Part shown: positions 8,787-16,293 of the stretch, in pieces
How positions within the stretch are numbered: position 1 is the stretch's first letter
Layout of the letters: each line of letters begins with the position of its first letter
Source: Anaerolineae bacterium
GTDB lineage: Bacteria; Chloroflexota; Anaerolineae; Promineifilales; Promineifilaceae
Reading direction: 5' to 3'
Assembly (NCBI GenBank): GCA_019637635.1
Contig: JAHBVI010000028.1
Span: 1-61,567, forward strand
Length of the DNA stretch: 61,567 nucleotides
Translations under genes and position numbers: made by a program
The notes under the pieces: generated by a model
Databases searched by the model: none
What the model was told of the DNA's origin: nothing
The model's input: the letters and a program-made list of their open reading frames with translations, nothing else

Positions 8787-10682
8787 ATGCCCCACAAATT
8801 ACAAAACTTACTGCGACCCGTGCCGAGTGATATTGAAATTGCTCAGGCGCAAGAGCCATTGCCCATTAGCCAGATTGCCGAGGAAGTGGGTATTTTAGCG
8901 GAGGAGTTGGTGCCCTACGGCCGTGACAAAGCCAAAGTGCGCCTCTCTGTGCGGGACCGGCTGGCCGACCGGCCTAACGGCAAATACATCGTCGTCACCG
9001 CCATCACCCCCACGCCATTGGGCGAAGGCAAAACCACCACCACCGTCGGTGTGAGTCAGGCGTTGGGGGCGCATCTGGGCCAGAAGGTGATCACCTGCAT
9101 TCGCCAGCCCAGCCAGGGGCCAACGTTTGGCATCAAGGGTGGCGCGGCCGGCGGCGGCTACAGCCAGATCATCCCCATGGAGGAGTTTAACCTGCATTTG
9201 ACGGGCGATATTCATGCGATTACGGCGGCCAATAACCTGCTGGCGGCGGCTATTGATACGCGGCTGCACCATGAACAGACGGCTTCTGATGAAACGTTGT
9301 GGAATCGTCTTTGTCCGGCGGATAAAAACGGCAAACGCCGTTTTGCTCCGGTGATGTTGCGGCGGTTGAAAAAGTTGGGTATTGATAAAACGGACCCGAA
9401 CGATCTGACACCGGAGGAAATTACCCGCTTTGTGCGCCTGAACATTGACCTCGACTCCATTACCTGGCGGCGGGTGACGGACACCAACGACCGCTACCTG
9501 CGCGGCATTACCATTGGCAAAGGGCCACAGGAAAAGTTCCAGCGCGAGACGGGGTATGACATCACCGTCGCCAGTGAGATCATGGCCATCCTGGCCCTAA
9601 CCACCGGCCTGGGCGACATGCGCGAACGGCTAGGGCGGATGGTGATTGGCGTGAACAAACAGGGTGAACCGATCACGGCCGATGATCTGGGCGTGGGCGG
9701 GGCGCTGACGGTGTTGATGAAGGACGCCATCATGCCCAACCTGATGCAAACATTGGAGGGCACGCCCGCCTTTGTCCATGCCGGGCCGTTTGCCAACATC
9801 GCGCATGGCAACTCCTCCATTGTGGCCGACCAGATTGCCCTGAAACTGGTGGGGCCGGATGGCTATGTGCTGACGGAGGCGGGTTTTGGTGCGGATATTG
9901 GTATGGAGAAGTTCTTCAATATCAAGTGCCGCTACAGTGGGCTGATTCCCAACTGCGTGGTGCTGGTCGCCACCATTCGCGCCCTGAAGATGCATGGCGG
10001 TGGGCCAAAGGTGGTGGCCGGCGCGCCGTTAGCCCCAGAATACACCGAAGAAAATCTGGAACTGCTGGCCGCGGGCTGCACCAATCTGGTGAAGCATGTG
10101 GAAAATGCGGTTGGTTTTGGTGTGCCGGTGGTGGTGGCGATCAACCGTTTCAAGGACGACACCGACGCGGAGGTGGAACTGGTGCGCCAGGCGGCCAAAG
10201 CGGCCGGGGCCGAGGATGCCGTGATGAGCAACCATTGGGCCGACGGCGGCGCGGGTTCAATTGAACTGGGCAAGGCCATCATGGCTGCCTGCAACAAGCC
10301 TTCCAACTTCCGCTTCCTCTACCCGGTGGAGGAGAGCATCAAGGCCAAAATTGAGACGATTGCGAAGCAGATGTACGGCGCGGATGGCGTGGAATATCTG
10401 CCGGAGGCGGAGGAGAAGATTGCCCTGTACACGCGCAATGGCTTTGACAAGCTGCCCATTTGCATGGCGAAGACGCACCTGAGCCTGAGCCACGACCCGA
10501 ACTTGAAGGGACGGCCGTCTGGTTTCATCATCCCCGTGCGTGACATCCGTGCCAGCGTGGGGGCCGGTTTCCTCTACCCGTTGCTGGGGGCGATGAGTAC
10601 GATGCCGGGATTACCGATACGGCCGGTGTATTACGAGATTGACATTGACCTGGAAACGGGCAAGGTGGTGGGTCTGTCCTAA
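8787..10682 (+). CDS. fhs: Formate-tetrahydrofolate ligase, eukaryote-type
   Basis: The enzyme joins formate to tetrahydrofolate with ATP, giving 10-formyl-THF for purine synthesis and one-carbon metabolism; it is cytoplasmic. The 631-residue sequence has the P-loop-like [13 protein letters not shown] (about 72-84), [20 protein letters not shown], the [22 protein letters not shown] block and the C-terminal [22 protein letters not shown]. Typical bacterial enzymes have about 555 residues. This one has the longer form seen in the synthetase domain of eukaryotic C1-THF synthase, including the [20 protein letters not shown] segment and the C-terminal [25 protein letters not shown] precedes the ATG. 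A degraded copy of its 3' end lies 0.7 kb downstream. Confidence 0.96.
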   Translation: MPHKLQNLLRPVPSDIEIAQAQEPLPISQIAEEVGILAEELVPYGRDKAKVRLSVRDRLADRPNGKYIVVTAITPTPLGEGKTTTTVGVSQALGAHLGQKVITCIRQPSQGPTFGIKGGAAGGGYSQIIPMEEFNLHLTGDIHAITAANNLLAAAIDTRLHHEQTASDETLWNRLCPADKNGKRRFAPVMLRRLKKLGIDKTDPNDLTPEEITRFVRLNIDLDSITWRRVTDTNDRYLRGITIGKGPQEKFQRETGYDITVASEIMAILALTTGLGDMRERLGRMVIGVNKQGEPITADDLGVGGALTVLMKDAIMPNLMQTLEGTPAFVHAGPFANIAHGNSSIVADQIALKLVGPDGYVLTEAGFGADIGMEKFFNIKCRYSGLIPNCVVLVATIRALKMHGGGPKVVAGAPLAPEYTEENLELLAAGCTNLVKHVENAVGFGVPVVVAINRFKDDTDAEVELVRQAAKAAGAEDAVMSNHWADGGAGSIELGKAIMAACNKPSNFRFLYPVEESIKAKIETIAKQMYGADGVEYLPEAEEKIALYTRNGFDKLPICMAKTHLSLSHDPNLKGRPSGFIIPVRDIRASVGAGFLYPLLGAMSTMPGLPIRPVYYEIDIDLETGKVVGLS

Positions 10683-10695
10683 ACCGCCATGATTC

Positions 10696-10725
10696 GATAG
10701 GGGCAGGCCTTGTGCCTGCCCTATC
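10696..10725 (+). terminator. Hairpin after fhs
   Basis: ATAGGGGCAGGC and GCCTGCCCTAT form a stem with a single bulged G around the loop CTTGT. It has no T tract, so it may act as a weak terminator, an mRNA-end stabiliser, or a REP-like repeat. Confidence 0.5.
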
Positions 10726-10773
10726 CGGGCTTGCCACAAAGGTGTCCCCTACAATGCATAGCCAGAGAGGGTT

Positions 10774-11037
10774 CTAATTACGATAGGCGTCTTTTCGATG
10801 GGCGACACGAACGATTTCAATAACCAAGGTGGCCGAAAACACGTTGTAGATCACTCGATAATGACCAATGCGGATGCGCCAGGTCTGGTCTGAACCAACC
10901 AGTTTGCGGCAACCAGGAGGAAATGGATTTTCACTCAGTGTGTCAACGGCTTCCATGATTTTTTGGATCGTTTCCGCCGGCAATTTCCTTAACTCTTTTT
11001 GCGCGGAATGTTTCCACTCAATCTGATAGAAGTCCAT
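10774..11037 (-). CDS. RelE/ParE-family toxin
   Basis: The 87-residue protein matches the RelE/ParE fold: an N-terminal strand (YQIEWKHSAQKELRKLP), two helices ending in NPFPPGCRKLVG, then the strand pairs WRIRIGHYRVIYNV and LVIEIVRVAHRKDAYR with the conserved Arg and Tyr residues of the family. RelE toxins cut mRNA on the ribosome and ParE toxins poison gyrase; the sequence alone does not decide between them. It overlaps the upstream antitoxin gene by 20 bp on the minus strand, the usual arrangement when antitoxin comes first. The frame looks intact. The pair sits between fhs and a broken copy of the fhs tail. Confidence 0.87.
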   Translation of the reverse strand: MDFYQIEWKHSAQKELRKLPAETIQKIMEAVDTLSENPFPPGCRKLVGSDQTWRIRIGHYRVIYNVFSATLVIEIVRVAHRKDAYRN

Positions 11038-11224
11038 CTCGTTTTAGTTCGGCCTTCAATTCGGCATGGGAAATAGTTGGTTCATGCTGGCGCTCGACAA
11101 CCAGCGCCATGTCTTCCAAATCTTCCAACAAGGCTTCAAAATCCTCAATGGAAAGAATGACGCCGCTGCGTTCACCGGATTCATTGGTAATATATTGAAC
11201 GTTTAGTTCTTTGAGCTTAAGCAT
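11018..11224 (-). CDS. Antitoxin of the RelE/ParE pair (Phd/YefM-like)
   Basis: The 68-residue product starts MLKLKELNVQYITNESGERSGVILSIEDFEALLEDLEDMA. This resembles Phd/YefM-type antitoxins, in which an N-terminal DNA-binding part is followed by a helical toxin-binding tail (here HAELKAELKRDGLL). I chose the ATG at 11222-11224 because AGGAG lies 6 nt before it on the minus strand; the longer reading with 11 more residues lacks a site. It overlaps the toxin start, so the two are translationally coupled and the antitoxin probably represses the operon. Confidence 0.8.
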   Translation of the reverse strand: MLKLKELNVQYITNESGERSGVILSIEDFEALLEDLEDMALVVERQHEPTISHAELKAELKRDGLLSD

Positions 11225-11299
11225 GTTTTTCTCCTGGAATGCCCTACATGGTAGCATTTTAACATGACCCAGGCGGCAGGCAACAGGTATAATTTGCCC

Positions 11300-11475
11300 A
11301 TGAAATTGGGTGATTTTGCCGCCAGACTCACGGCAGATATTCTCTACCCGCTGCCGGGGGCGGTGAATACGATGCCGGGATTACGGATACGGCCGTGAAT
11401 TACGAGATTGATATTGACCTGGAAACAGGCAAGGTGGTGGGGCTGTCCTAAACCGCCCTGAGTGGTAGGGGTAGG
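11300..11475 (+). pseudogene. Degraded duplicate of the fhs 3' end
   Basis: From about 11341 to 11475 the DNA closely matches 10571-10712, including the last 37 codons of fhs, the TAA and about 20 bp beyond it. One base is missing in the CGGCCG-GTGTATTAC region and another in the first codons, so the reading frame is broken. A weaker match may continue a little upstream. A short open frame of 32 residues starts at an ATG at 11300, reads MKLGDFAARLTAD and then enters the fhs-like tail (YPLPGAVNTMPGLRIRP) before stopping at 11398. That ATG has TATAAT 6 nt upstream (11288-11293). The rest of the spacer to 11700 shows no gene. Confidence 0.85.
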
Positions 11476-11703
11476 ACAGCGCGGCCAAAATCTGGTCGCA
11501 ACGAAGAACATCATCCCGCGCCGTCTCACCCCATCTTGCCGCGCCCGGCCAAAACAGGGCGAGACAGGCGGGAAACAAGACAATTCTTCGTGGCAAAGGC
11601 CCCACCCGCCTGTCCCGCCCTTACACATCGTCGCAGTAGCACAGGCTGAAGCAAGACAAAAACTAGAAACGACAAAGGTGTGAAGAGAAGATGAAGAGTG
11701 TTC

Positions 11704-11732
11704 GTAGGGCAAGTCTGTCCAACTTGCCCTAC
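11704..11732. repeat. Inverted repeat GTAGGGCAAGT / ACTTGCCCTAC
   Basis: Perfect 11-bp arms (11704-11714, 11722-11732) enclose 7 nt just before the lipoprotein start. The element resembles the GGGCAGGC palindrome after fhs. It also includes the T of a possible -10 box (TACACT at 11730-11735). Confidence 0.8.
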
Positions 11733-11741
11733 ACTTTTTAT

Positions 11742-13133
11742 ATGACTACCAAAGCCCTGCTTTTCTCCATTTGCATCCTCTTTCTAGCAGCCTGCCAGCC
11801 CGATCTGGAAACAATCGAGGTCACAGCGCGCCCGACCTTGACGGCGACGGTTTTGGCAATGGACACAGCTACTTCGGTAGCCTCACCCACACCGACAGCC
11901 ACGCCTACGGCCGTACCGCCCACCCCTTACCCTACCGCCACAGACACACCCACACCAACTGCCACGCCGACGGCCGTGCTGCCTTCTGCTTCCGTCCTCT
12001 TTGTGCGGGATGACGCCTTGCAGCAATGGATTCCCCAAACCGGTGAAGTCAAAACTCTGGTAGAAAATGTGACTGGTGATATTACTTATTCAGCCGATAT
12101 TGCTGTGTTTCTGCGGGAGCTTACACCCGAGCAGGATTATGCCCTGATCGTGTTTCACATTCCTACCCAATCAGAGTATGAACTGTTCAGAACCTCAACA
12201 ACGCCATTAGCCGGGGTTGGGCCATTTGAACCATCCACTTCAATTTCGCCAAACGGCCGTTGGCTGGCATATATGTCCGGCGATTCGCGTGATTCCGTCA
12301 CGCTCACCGTTCACGAAATTATCGTTGAGGATCAACAAGTCACTGTCAGTTCACCAGTTCTAACCGTAGCTCCTGGCAATGGTTGGAACTGGCCTTATGA
12401 CCAACTAACCTGGCCGACAGAGAATGAAATAAGCTGGAGTGATCGCGATGGCATATGGGTAGCAGACCTGAGCGCCAATCCGATTGAACCTTTTGTGGCT
12501 ATCGCTCCGAGCACAAATACATTCTTGTTTGCCTCGCCTAATCCAGCATATTGGGATGAAGAACCTGATACGGTATTTACAAAATTCATACCATGGGAAT
12601 GGTCTCCAGACGGTCATTATCTACTCGCTGAAGAATACTTTTACGAATATGGAGAATTTCGTGTCATAGAGCGCGGCACCAATCACCTTATTGAGATTCC
12701 TGATTCTGGTATCGGGGCTGTAAGCGATGGGGCCGTCTGGCTCGATAAAACCACATTGCTACATTATCGAGCGTCCGGTGAAGCACGGATATGGAAAATA
12801 AACGAGGGAAATGACCTAACAGCATTCCTGCAAGAAACTATCCCTGCTATGGAGATGGGCTATGTTGGCGGGGTTTGGCTTTTTGGCGATCATCTTCGAG
12901 TTTCTGACTATGCCTCGCTATTTGACCTTAATCTGGCAACAGGAGAATTTATTGAACTGGCTCAAGTAGCTCAAGAAACGTCGTGGCCTCCCCACTGGTC
13001 ACCAGACGGCCAACATATTCTCTGGAGAGATTCTGGTCATGTATTTTTGAATAACTTGAATGGGGATGAGCCAGTAGAGATGGAGGCAGTGTTTGGTACA
13101 GACTCGTGCTGCTGGCATTGGTATGAGGAATGA
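11742..13133 (+). CDS. Lipoprotein with TolB/WD40-like beta-propeller repeats
   Basis: The 463-residue protein begins MTTKALLFSICILFLAACQP, a lipoprotein signal with lipobox LAAC. A Thr/Pro linker (about 35-80) precedes a domain with propeller-like strands marked by SPNGRWLAYMSG, WSPDGHYLLAEE and WSPDGQHILWRD, as in TolB-type and PD40 repeats. It is therefore probably anchored on the outer face of the membrane. The start at 11742 is chosen over an in-frame ATG at 11691 because it begins exactly at the signal peptide and has TACACT 6 nt upstream, suggesting a leaderless transcript. The GC content of the 3' half is lower than that of its neighbours. No specific function can be given. Confidence 0.78.
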   Translation: MTTKALLFSICILFLAACQPDLETIEVTARPTLTATVLAMDTATSVASPTPTATPTAVPPTPYPTATDTPTPTATPTAVLPSASVLFVRDDALQQWIPQTGEVKTLVENVTGDITYSADIAVFLRELTPEQDYALIVFHIPTQSEYELFRTSTTPLAGVGPFEPSTSISPNGRWLAYMSGDSRDSVTLTVHEIIVEDQQVTVSSPVLTVAPGNGWNWPYDQLTWPTENEISWSDRDGIWVADLSANPIEPFVAIAPSTNTFLFASPNPAYWDEEPDTVFTKFIPWEWSPDGHYLLAEEYFYEYGEFRVIERGTNHLIEIPDSGIGAVSDGAVWLDKTTLLHYRASGEARIWKINEGNDLTAFLQETIPAMEMGYVGGVWLFGDHLRVSDYASLFDLNLATGEFIELAQVAQETSWPPHWSPDGQHILWRDSGHVFLNNLNGDEPVEMEAVFGTDSCCWHWYEE

Positions 13134-13139
13134 GGAACA

Positions 13140-13247
13140 GGGTGTGGCTTATGGCAAAGACAGCAGCCAGTTTGAGCAGGCCGGGGGGACGCGCACGAGT
13201 GAGATTGGGCAACGGCCGTCCACCGCCCCCACCTCTTAATCCCTCTC
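13140..13247. repeat. Dispersed ~108-bp intergenic repeat, copy A
   Basis: This stretch (GGGTGTGGCTTATGGCAAAG... to ...CCACCTCTTAATCCCTC) is matched by copy B at 15305-15410 at roughly 85% identity by eye, and by a 3' fragment at 16181-16215. The copies contain an ACGGCCGT octamer and no convincing open frame. Confidence 0.88.
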
Positions 13248-13248
13248 A

Positions 13249-13279
13249 GATTGGTTCAATCTGGCAGATTGAACCAATC
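13249..13279. repeat. Palindrome GATTGGTTCAATCTG / CAGATTGAACCAATC
   Basis: Perfect 15-bp arms meet with a 1-nt centre and are followed by TTTTCC. Related palindromes lie at 16218-16246 and 37029-37057. It could terminate the lipoprotein transcript, but the recurrence suggests a repeat family. Confidence 0.85.
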
Positions 13280-13347
13280 TTTTCCTCCCTCAATTGACTT
13301 CTCCCCTCTTCCCGATAAACTGGCCTTGTCAATAAAGGATGTGAACG

Positions 13348-13527
13348 ATGGACTCAACCATTTACATACGCCAGAAATTGAGCCGGGCAATTGATGAATT
13401 GCCGGATGAGGTGTTGCCTGAACTGAGTGAATTTATCCACTATTTGCAGTACAAAACGGCCGTGCCCCACCCTGAAAAGATTTCAAAGCCGTCTTCAGGG
13501 TCGGCGTTTTTGCTGGCTATCGCTTGA
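13348..13527 (+). CDS. Small DUF2281-like protein, probably antitoxin-related, possibly truncated
   Basis: A 59-residue open frame begins MDSTIYIRQKLSRAIDELPDEVLPELSEFIHYLQYK, which resembles the DUF2281/VapB-like small proteins in which LPEE...EVLDFIEFLKYK is typical. AAAGG lies about 9 nt before the ATG. The tail ends abruptly at GSAFLLAIA followed by TGA, and no toxin gene follows, so it may be a solitary antitoxin remnant. An ACGGCCGT octamer encodes the Thr-Ala-Val at residues 41-43. The assignment rests on the short helical pattern only. Confidence 0.55.
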   Translation: MDSTIYIRQKLSRAIDELPDEVLPELSEFIHYLQYKTAVPHPEKISKPSSGSAFLLAIA

Positions 13528-13592
13528 TACCGCTGCCATTTGTTCAACCTGTCTGAATAAACCCTGCAGCGAACGCAATAAGGAAGTATCGG

Positions 13593-14009
13593 ATGTTACG
13601 TGAAAACAAATCCATCGTTGAACGATTTTATAGTGAGGTGGTCAATGGCGGGAACCTGGCACTGGCAAATGAGTTAATGGCCCATGATTATATTGAACAT
13701 GGAAACCCGGCCGGTTCTGGCATTGAGGGTTTCAAGCAATTTGTCAGCGGGCTGGCTTCGGCATTTCCTGATTTACGCATCACCATCGAGGAGTTGATCG
13801 CCGAGGGCGACAAAGTGGTCGCCAGGGTCACGGTTCGCGCCACCCATAAAGGAACTTTCATGGGCAGCATCCCGCCAACAGGCAAGGAGGTCACTTTCAC
13901 CGGTGTGGACATCTTCCAAATCGGCGATAGCAAGATCATCGGGCGCTGGAATCAGCGGGATTTGCTGGGGCTGCTGCGGCAGCTTGGCGTTGCCACCTTG
14001 CCAGGGTAA
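13593..14009 (+). CDS. SnoaL-like ester cyclase family protein
   Basis: The 138-residue protein has the SnoaL/NTF2-like alpha+beta barrel pattern: an N-terminal helix (NKSIVERFYSEVVNGGNLALANELMAHDYIEHGNP), then FPDLRITIEELIAEGDKVVARVTVRATHKGTFMG and ...FTGVDIFQIGDSKIIGRWNQRD. Family members range from polyketide cyclases to small-molecule binding proteins, so no substrate can be named. AAGGAAG lies a short way before the ATG. It lies in a patch of small accessory genes, with a methyltransferase gene following on the same strand. Confidence 0.83.
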   Translation: MLRENKSIVERFYSEVVNGGNLALANELMAHDYIEHGNPAGSGIEGFKQFVSGLASAFPDLRITIEELIAEGDKVVARVTVRATHKGTFMGSIPPTGKEVTFTGVDIFQIGDSKIIGRWNQRDLLGLLRQLGVATLPG

Positions 14010-14063
14010 AGCGGGAATTCGGTTCAGGGGAACGGCCGTTGCCCCGGCACAACGATTGATCAA

Positions 14064-14552
14064 ATGACAAACAAGGCTGCTCATAAGGCAAGATGGCAGA
14101 TTTTTGAGGTCGTCTTTGGCATACCCCTCCTCATCGCTATCGCACTGCAATTGCTTGTGCCTTTCTCGCTCCCGCGCGGGCATCTCACGCCGGTTTTCAT
14201 CTCCATAGGGATCGCCCTCCTGATTCTGGGCGGGATACTCGTAGCGCAAGCACGGCGCGAGTTGCGCAAATATGGTCAACCCACTGATCCCGGACAGCCC
14301 ACGCTCAAAATCGTTACTACCGGTGTTTTCTCTTTCTCCAGGAATCCTCTCTATCTGGGTGGGATTGTATTTCTGGTTGGTGTCGCCCTGGTTCTCAACC
14401 TGCCCTGGCTGATTGTTCTTCTTCTCCCAGCCCTTATCGCCTGCCACACCATACTGATTGTGCCGGAAGAGCGGTATCTCCTTGACAGGTTCGGTGAAGA
14501 ATATCAGTTGTATCGTGAGAGGGTAGGCAGATGGATTGGTCGCAAAAAGTAG
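14064..14552 (+). CDS. Isoprenylcysteine carboxyl methyltransferase-like membrane protein
   Basis: The 162-residue protein has three or four membrane helices and the C-terminal SAM-binding signature of the ICMT/PEMT-like family: GVFSFSRNPLYLGGIVFLVG followed by VPEERYLLDRFGEEYQLYRERVGRWIG. Bacterial members methylate lipids or unknown small substrates at the membrane. No clear ribosome binding site precedes the ATG. The gene lies 54 bp after the SnoaL-like gene, and the two may be co-transcribed. Confidence 0.83.
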   Translation: MTNKAAHKARWQIFEVVFGIPLLIAIALQLLVPFSLPRGHLTPVFISIGIALLILGGILVAQARRELRKYGQPTDPGQPTLKIVTTGVFSFSRNPLYLGGIVFLVGVALVLNLPWLIVLLLPALIACHTILIVPEERYLLDRFGEEYQLYRERVGRWIGRKK

Positions 14553-14569
14553 CCACCTGACACAGGTTT

Positions 14570-14995
14570 TTACGCATTAGCTTTCATCACGGCCGTAAAG
14601 CCAGCCTGTGTAAAATGATGATCAGGCGTCAGCGCCTCCTGAATCCCCCGTTCCTGCATCACCACAAAAGAAATACAATCAACCAATCCCCACTCTTTGT
14701 CCACATACTTCTTATAAAACGCAAAAGCCGCCGCAAATCGCTGTGGCGTCAAATGGACAATCTCAACCTCTGGCGCACTCAAAAATTACTCGATGATAGC
14801 CACTACTTCTGGCCGGAAATGTTTTGCCAGGGCGTTACCTACCTCTAGCAAGACAGCATCCGTCACCAGAAACAGATGGCTGGCATACTGCTTTGCCAAT
14901 CGTTGCGCCTGAGTGTGATATTTGTCACGAGTATTGACCAAGGCAATCACAAAGGCGGTATCAATGAACAGTAGGGACAATTTGCTTTTCTCCAT
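14570..14995 (-). pseudogene. VapC-like PIN-domain toxin interrupted by an in-frame stop
   Basis: Two consecutive stretches in the same frame on the minus strand together make one PIN-domain protein. The N-terminal part (LLFIDTAFVIALVNTRDKYHTQAQRLAKQY...VVAIIE) holds the first acidic residue. The C-terminal part (LSAPEVEIVHLTPQRFAAAFAFYKKYVDKEWGLVDCISFVVMQERGI) holds the second Asp motif. They are separated only by TAA at 14786-14788, most simply a CAA to TAA change. VapC toxins are Mg-dependent RNases, and loss of the second half would remove the active site. Sequencing error is the main alternative, though no indel is involved. The gene overlaps the antitoxin upstream. Confidence 0.85.
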
Positions 14996-15191
14996 TGAGA
15001 TAAAGATCAATGTTTTCGGCAAAATCTTCGGGGCCGTCTATTTGAATCTGGCTCAATCGTTCCAGAAAGGTGGATTCCGATGGTTTGCTTTGTTTGCTTT
15101 GTAAAAATGCAGTAACCATCGTGTATAGCTCCTCCAATTCTGCCTGGCTCATCGTTTCAATTTTGGAAAGCAACAACTCTTTTGTACTCAT
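14961..15191 (-). CDS. Antitoxin partner of the broken VapC
   Basis: The 76-residue product (MSTKELLLSKIETMSQAELEELYTMVTAFLQSK...ERLSQIQIDGPEDFAENIDLYLNGEK) is a small helical protein of the kind found before VapC genes in Chloroflexota and cyanobacteria; DGPEDFAENID near the C-terminus is typical. I prefer the ATG at 15191 because AAGG lies 9 nt upstream; an ATG at 15200 overlaps that site. Its 3' end overlaps the toxin start by 35 bp. With the toxin truncated, the antitoxin may be kept as a repressor or as an orphan. Confidence 0.72.
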   Translation of the reverse strand: MSTKELLLSKIETMSQAELEELYTMVTAFLQSKQSKPSESTFLERLSQIQIDGPEDFAENIDLYLNGEKQIVPTVH

Positions 15192-15304
15192 CACATTCAT
15201 CCTTATCGGTTATGGCTGATCATTTTTCCAGCCAGATTATATACGCCAACACTTACAGCAAAGGGAATAAGGGCAATCCATAACAAACGATCACTGACCG
15301 GAGT

Positions 15305-15410
15305 GGGTGTGGCCTATGGCAAGGACAGCAGCCAGTATGAACAGCCCGAAGGGCGCGCACGAGTGAGATAGGGAGACGGCCGTCCACCCTCCCCCACCTC
15401 TTGATCCCCC
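15305..15410. repeat. Dispersed ~108-bp intergenic repeat, copy B
   Basis: This is the second copy of the element at 13140-13247. It begins GGGTGTGGCCTATGGCAAGG and ends CCCACCTCTTGATCCCCC. It fills most of the 349-bp spacer between the VapBC-like pair and the DHFR-family gene; nothing else is seen there. Confidence 0.88.
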
Positions 15411-15540
15411 ACAAAGTTGCTTGTAAACTTGCCTTGCGTAGAAAGGGATACGGAATATGGAAGCAACATGCTGTCACGTATGTCTGGAAATCAGCAGCGT
15501 TGCCTGATGATCCATCAGGCACTCATACCAAAGGAGCAAT

Positions 15541-16179
15541 ATGAGCAAAGTGTTTGTCAACATCAGTCTGAGCCTGGATGGTTATATGGCCCCGGAAGGG
15601 ATGACTCTGGATAATTGGGACAATCCTGATTATAAGAATTGGGCCGCCAAGTGGGGGGCGTTGATGGGCTGGGTCTTTAACCTGCAACAATTCCGCGACA
15701 ATCTGAAGTTGGGGCCAGGTGGCGACACGGGGCCGGTGAACGACATGGTCAAGCGAACCACCGAACGCATCGGAGCCAACATCATGGGGAAGCGAATGTT
15801 CGAGGGTGGCGAACGGGGGTGGCCAGAAGAAGCACCGTTTCACACGGCCGTGTATGTACTCACCCATGAAAAACGTGAACCCTGGCCGCGTCCGGGCGGT
15901 ACCACCTTTTATTTTGTGAATGATGGGATTGAGAGCGCCCTGGAACAGGCACGCGCCTCCGCAGGCGAGCGCGATATTCGCATTGCCGGGGGAGCGAACG
16001 TCATCCAACAATATCTGAATATCGGGGTCATTGATGAGATCGAGATTGCTCTGGCGCCTGTGTTCTTTGGTGGCGGACGCCGCCTGTTTGAGAATATCGG
16101 TGACTCTGTACCGGGCTACCAGATTGACAATGTGCTGCACTCACCACTGGCTACCCACCTGCGCTACATACGCGCCTGA
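15541..16179 (+). CDS. Dihydrofolate reductase-family (RibD C-terminal-like) reductase
   Basis: The 212-residue protein starts MSKVFVNISLSLDGYMAPEG, the usual first strand of the RibD_C/DHFR-like fold. It continues with GANIMGKRMFEGGERGW, FVNDGIESALEQARASAGERDIRIAGGANVIQQYLNIGVIDEIEIALAPVFFGGGRRLFE, all typical of this NADPH-binding family. These are often annotated as dihydrofolate reductase family proteins, but their substrate is seldom known. AAAGGAG lies 6 nt before the ATG. A fragment of the dispersed repeat follows the stop. Confidence 0.87.
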   Translation: MSKVFVNISLSLDGYMAPEGMTLDNWDNPDYKNWAAKWGALMGWVFNLQQFRDNLKLGPGGDTGPVNDMVKRTTERIGANIMGKRMFEGGERGWPEEAPFHTAVYVLTHEKREPWPRPGGTTFYFVNDGIESALEQARASAGERDIRIAGGANVIQQYLNIGVIDEIEIALAPVFFGGGRRLFENIGDSVPGYQIDNVLHSPLATHLRYIRA

Positions 16180-16180
16180 C

Positions 16181-16246
16181 ACGGCCGTCAAGCGCCCCAC
16201 CTCTTGTTCCCGCTGTCATTGGTTCAATCTGGCCGATTGAACCAAT
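16181..16246. repeat. 3' fragment of the dispersed repeat plus palindrome
   Basis: Positions 16181-16215 match the 3' third of copies A and B (ACGGCCGTC...CCCCACCTCTT). They are followed by ATTGGTTCAATC / GATTGAACCAAT (16218-16229, 16235-16246), the same order as repeat A plus palindrome at 13140-13279. Confidence 0.8.
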
Positions 16247-16256
16247 CTTTGCCCGG

Positions 16257-16285
16257 TTGCCCCCTCCTCCAAACTGCGCCACAAT
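16257..16285 (+). promoter_or_regulatory. Possible promoter of the 16.3-kb glycosyltransferase gene
   Basis: TTGCCC (16257-16262) and CACAAT (16280-16285) are 17 bp apart. The -10-like box ends 8 nt before the ATG at 16294, so a very short or absent leader is implied. Confidence 0.4.
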
Positions 16286-16293
16286 AACGGGTC

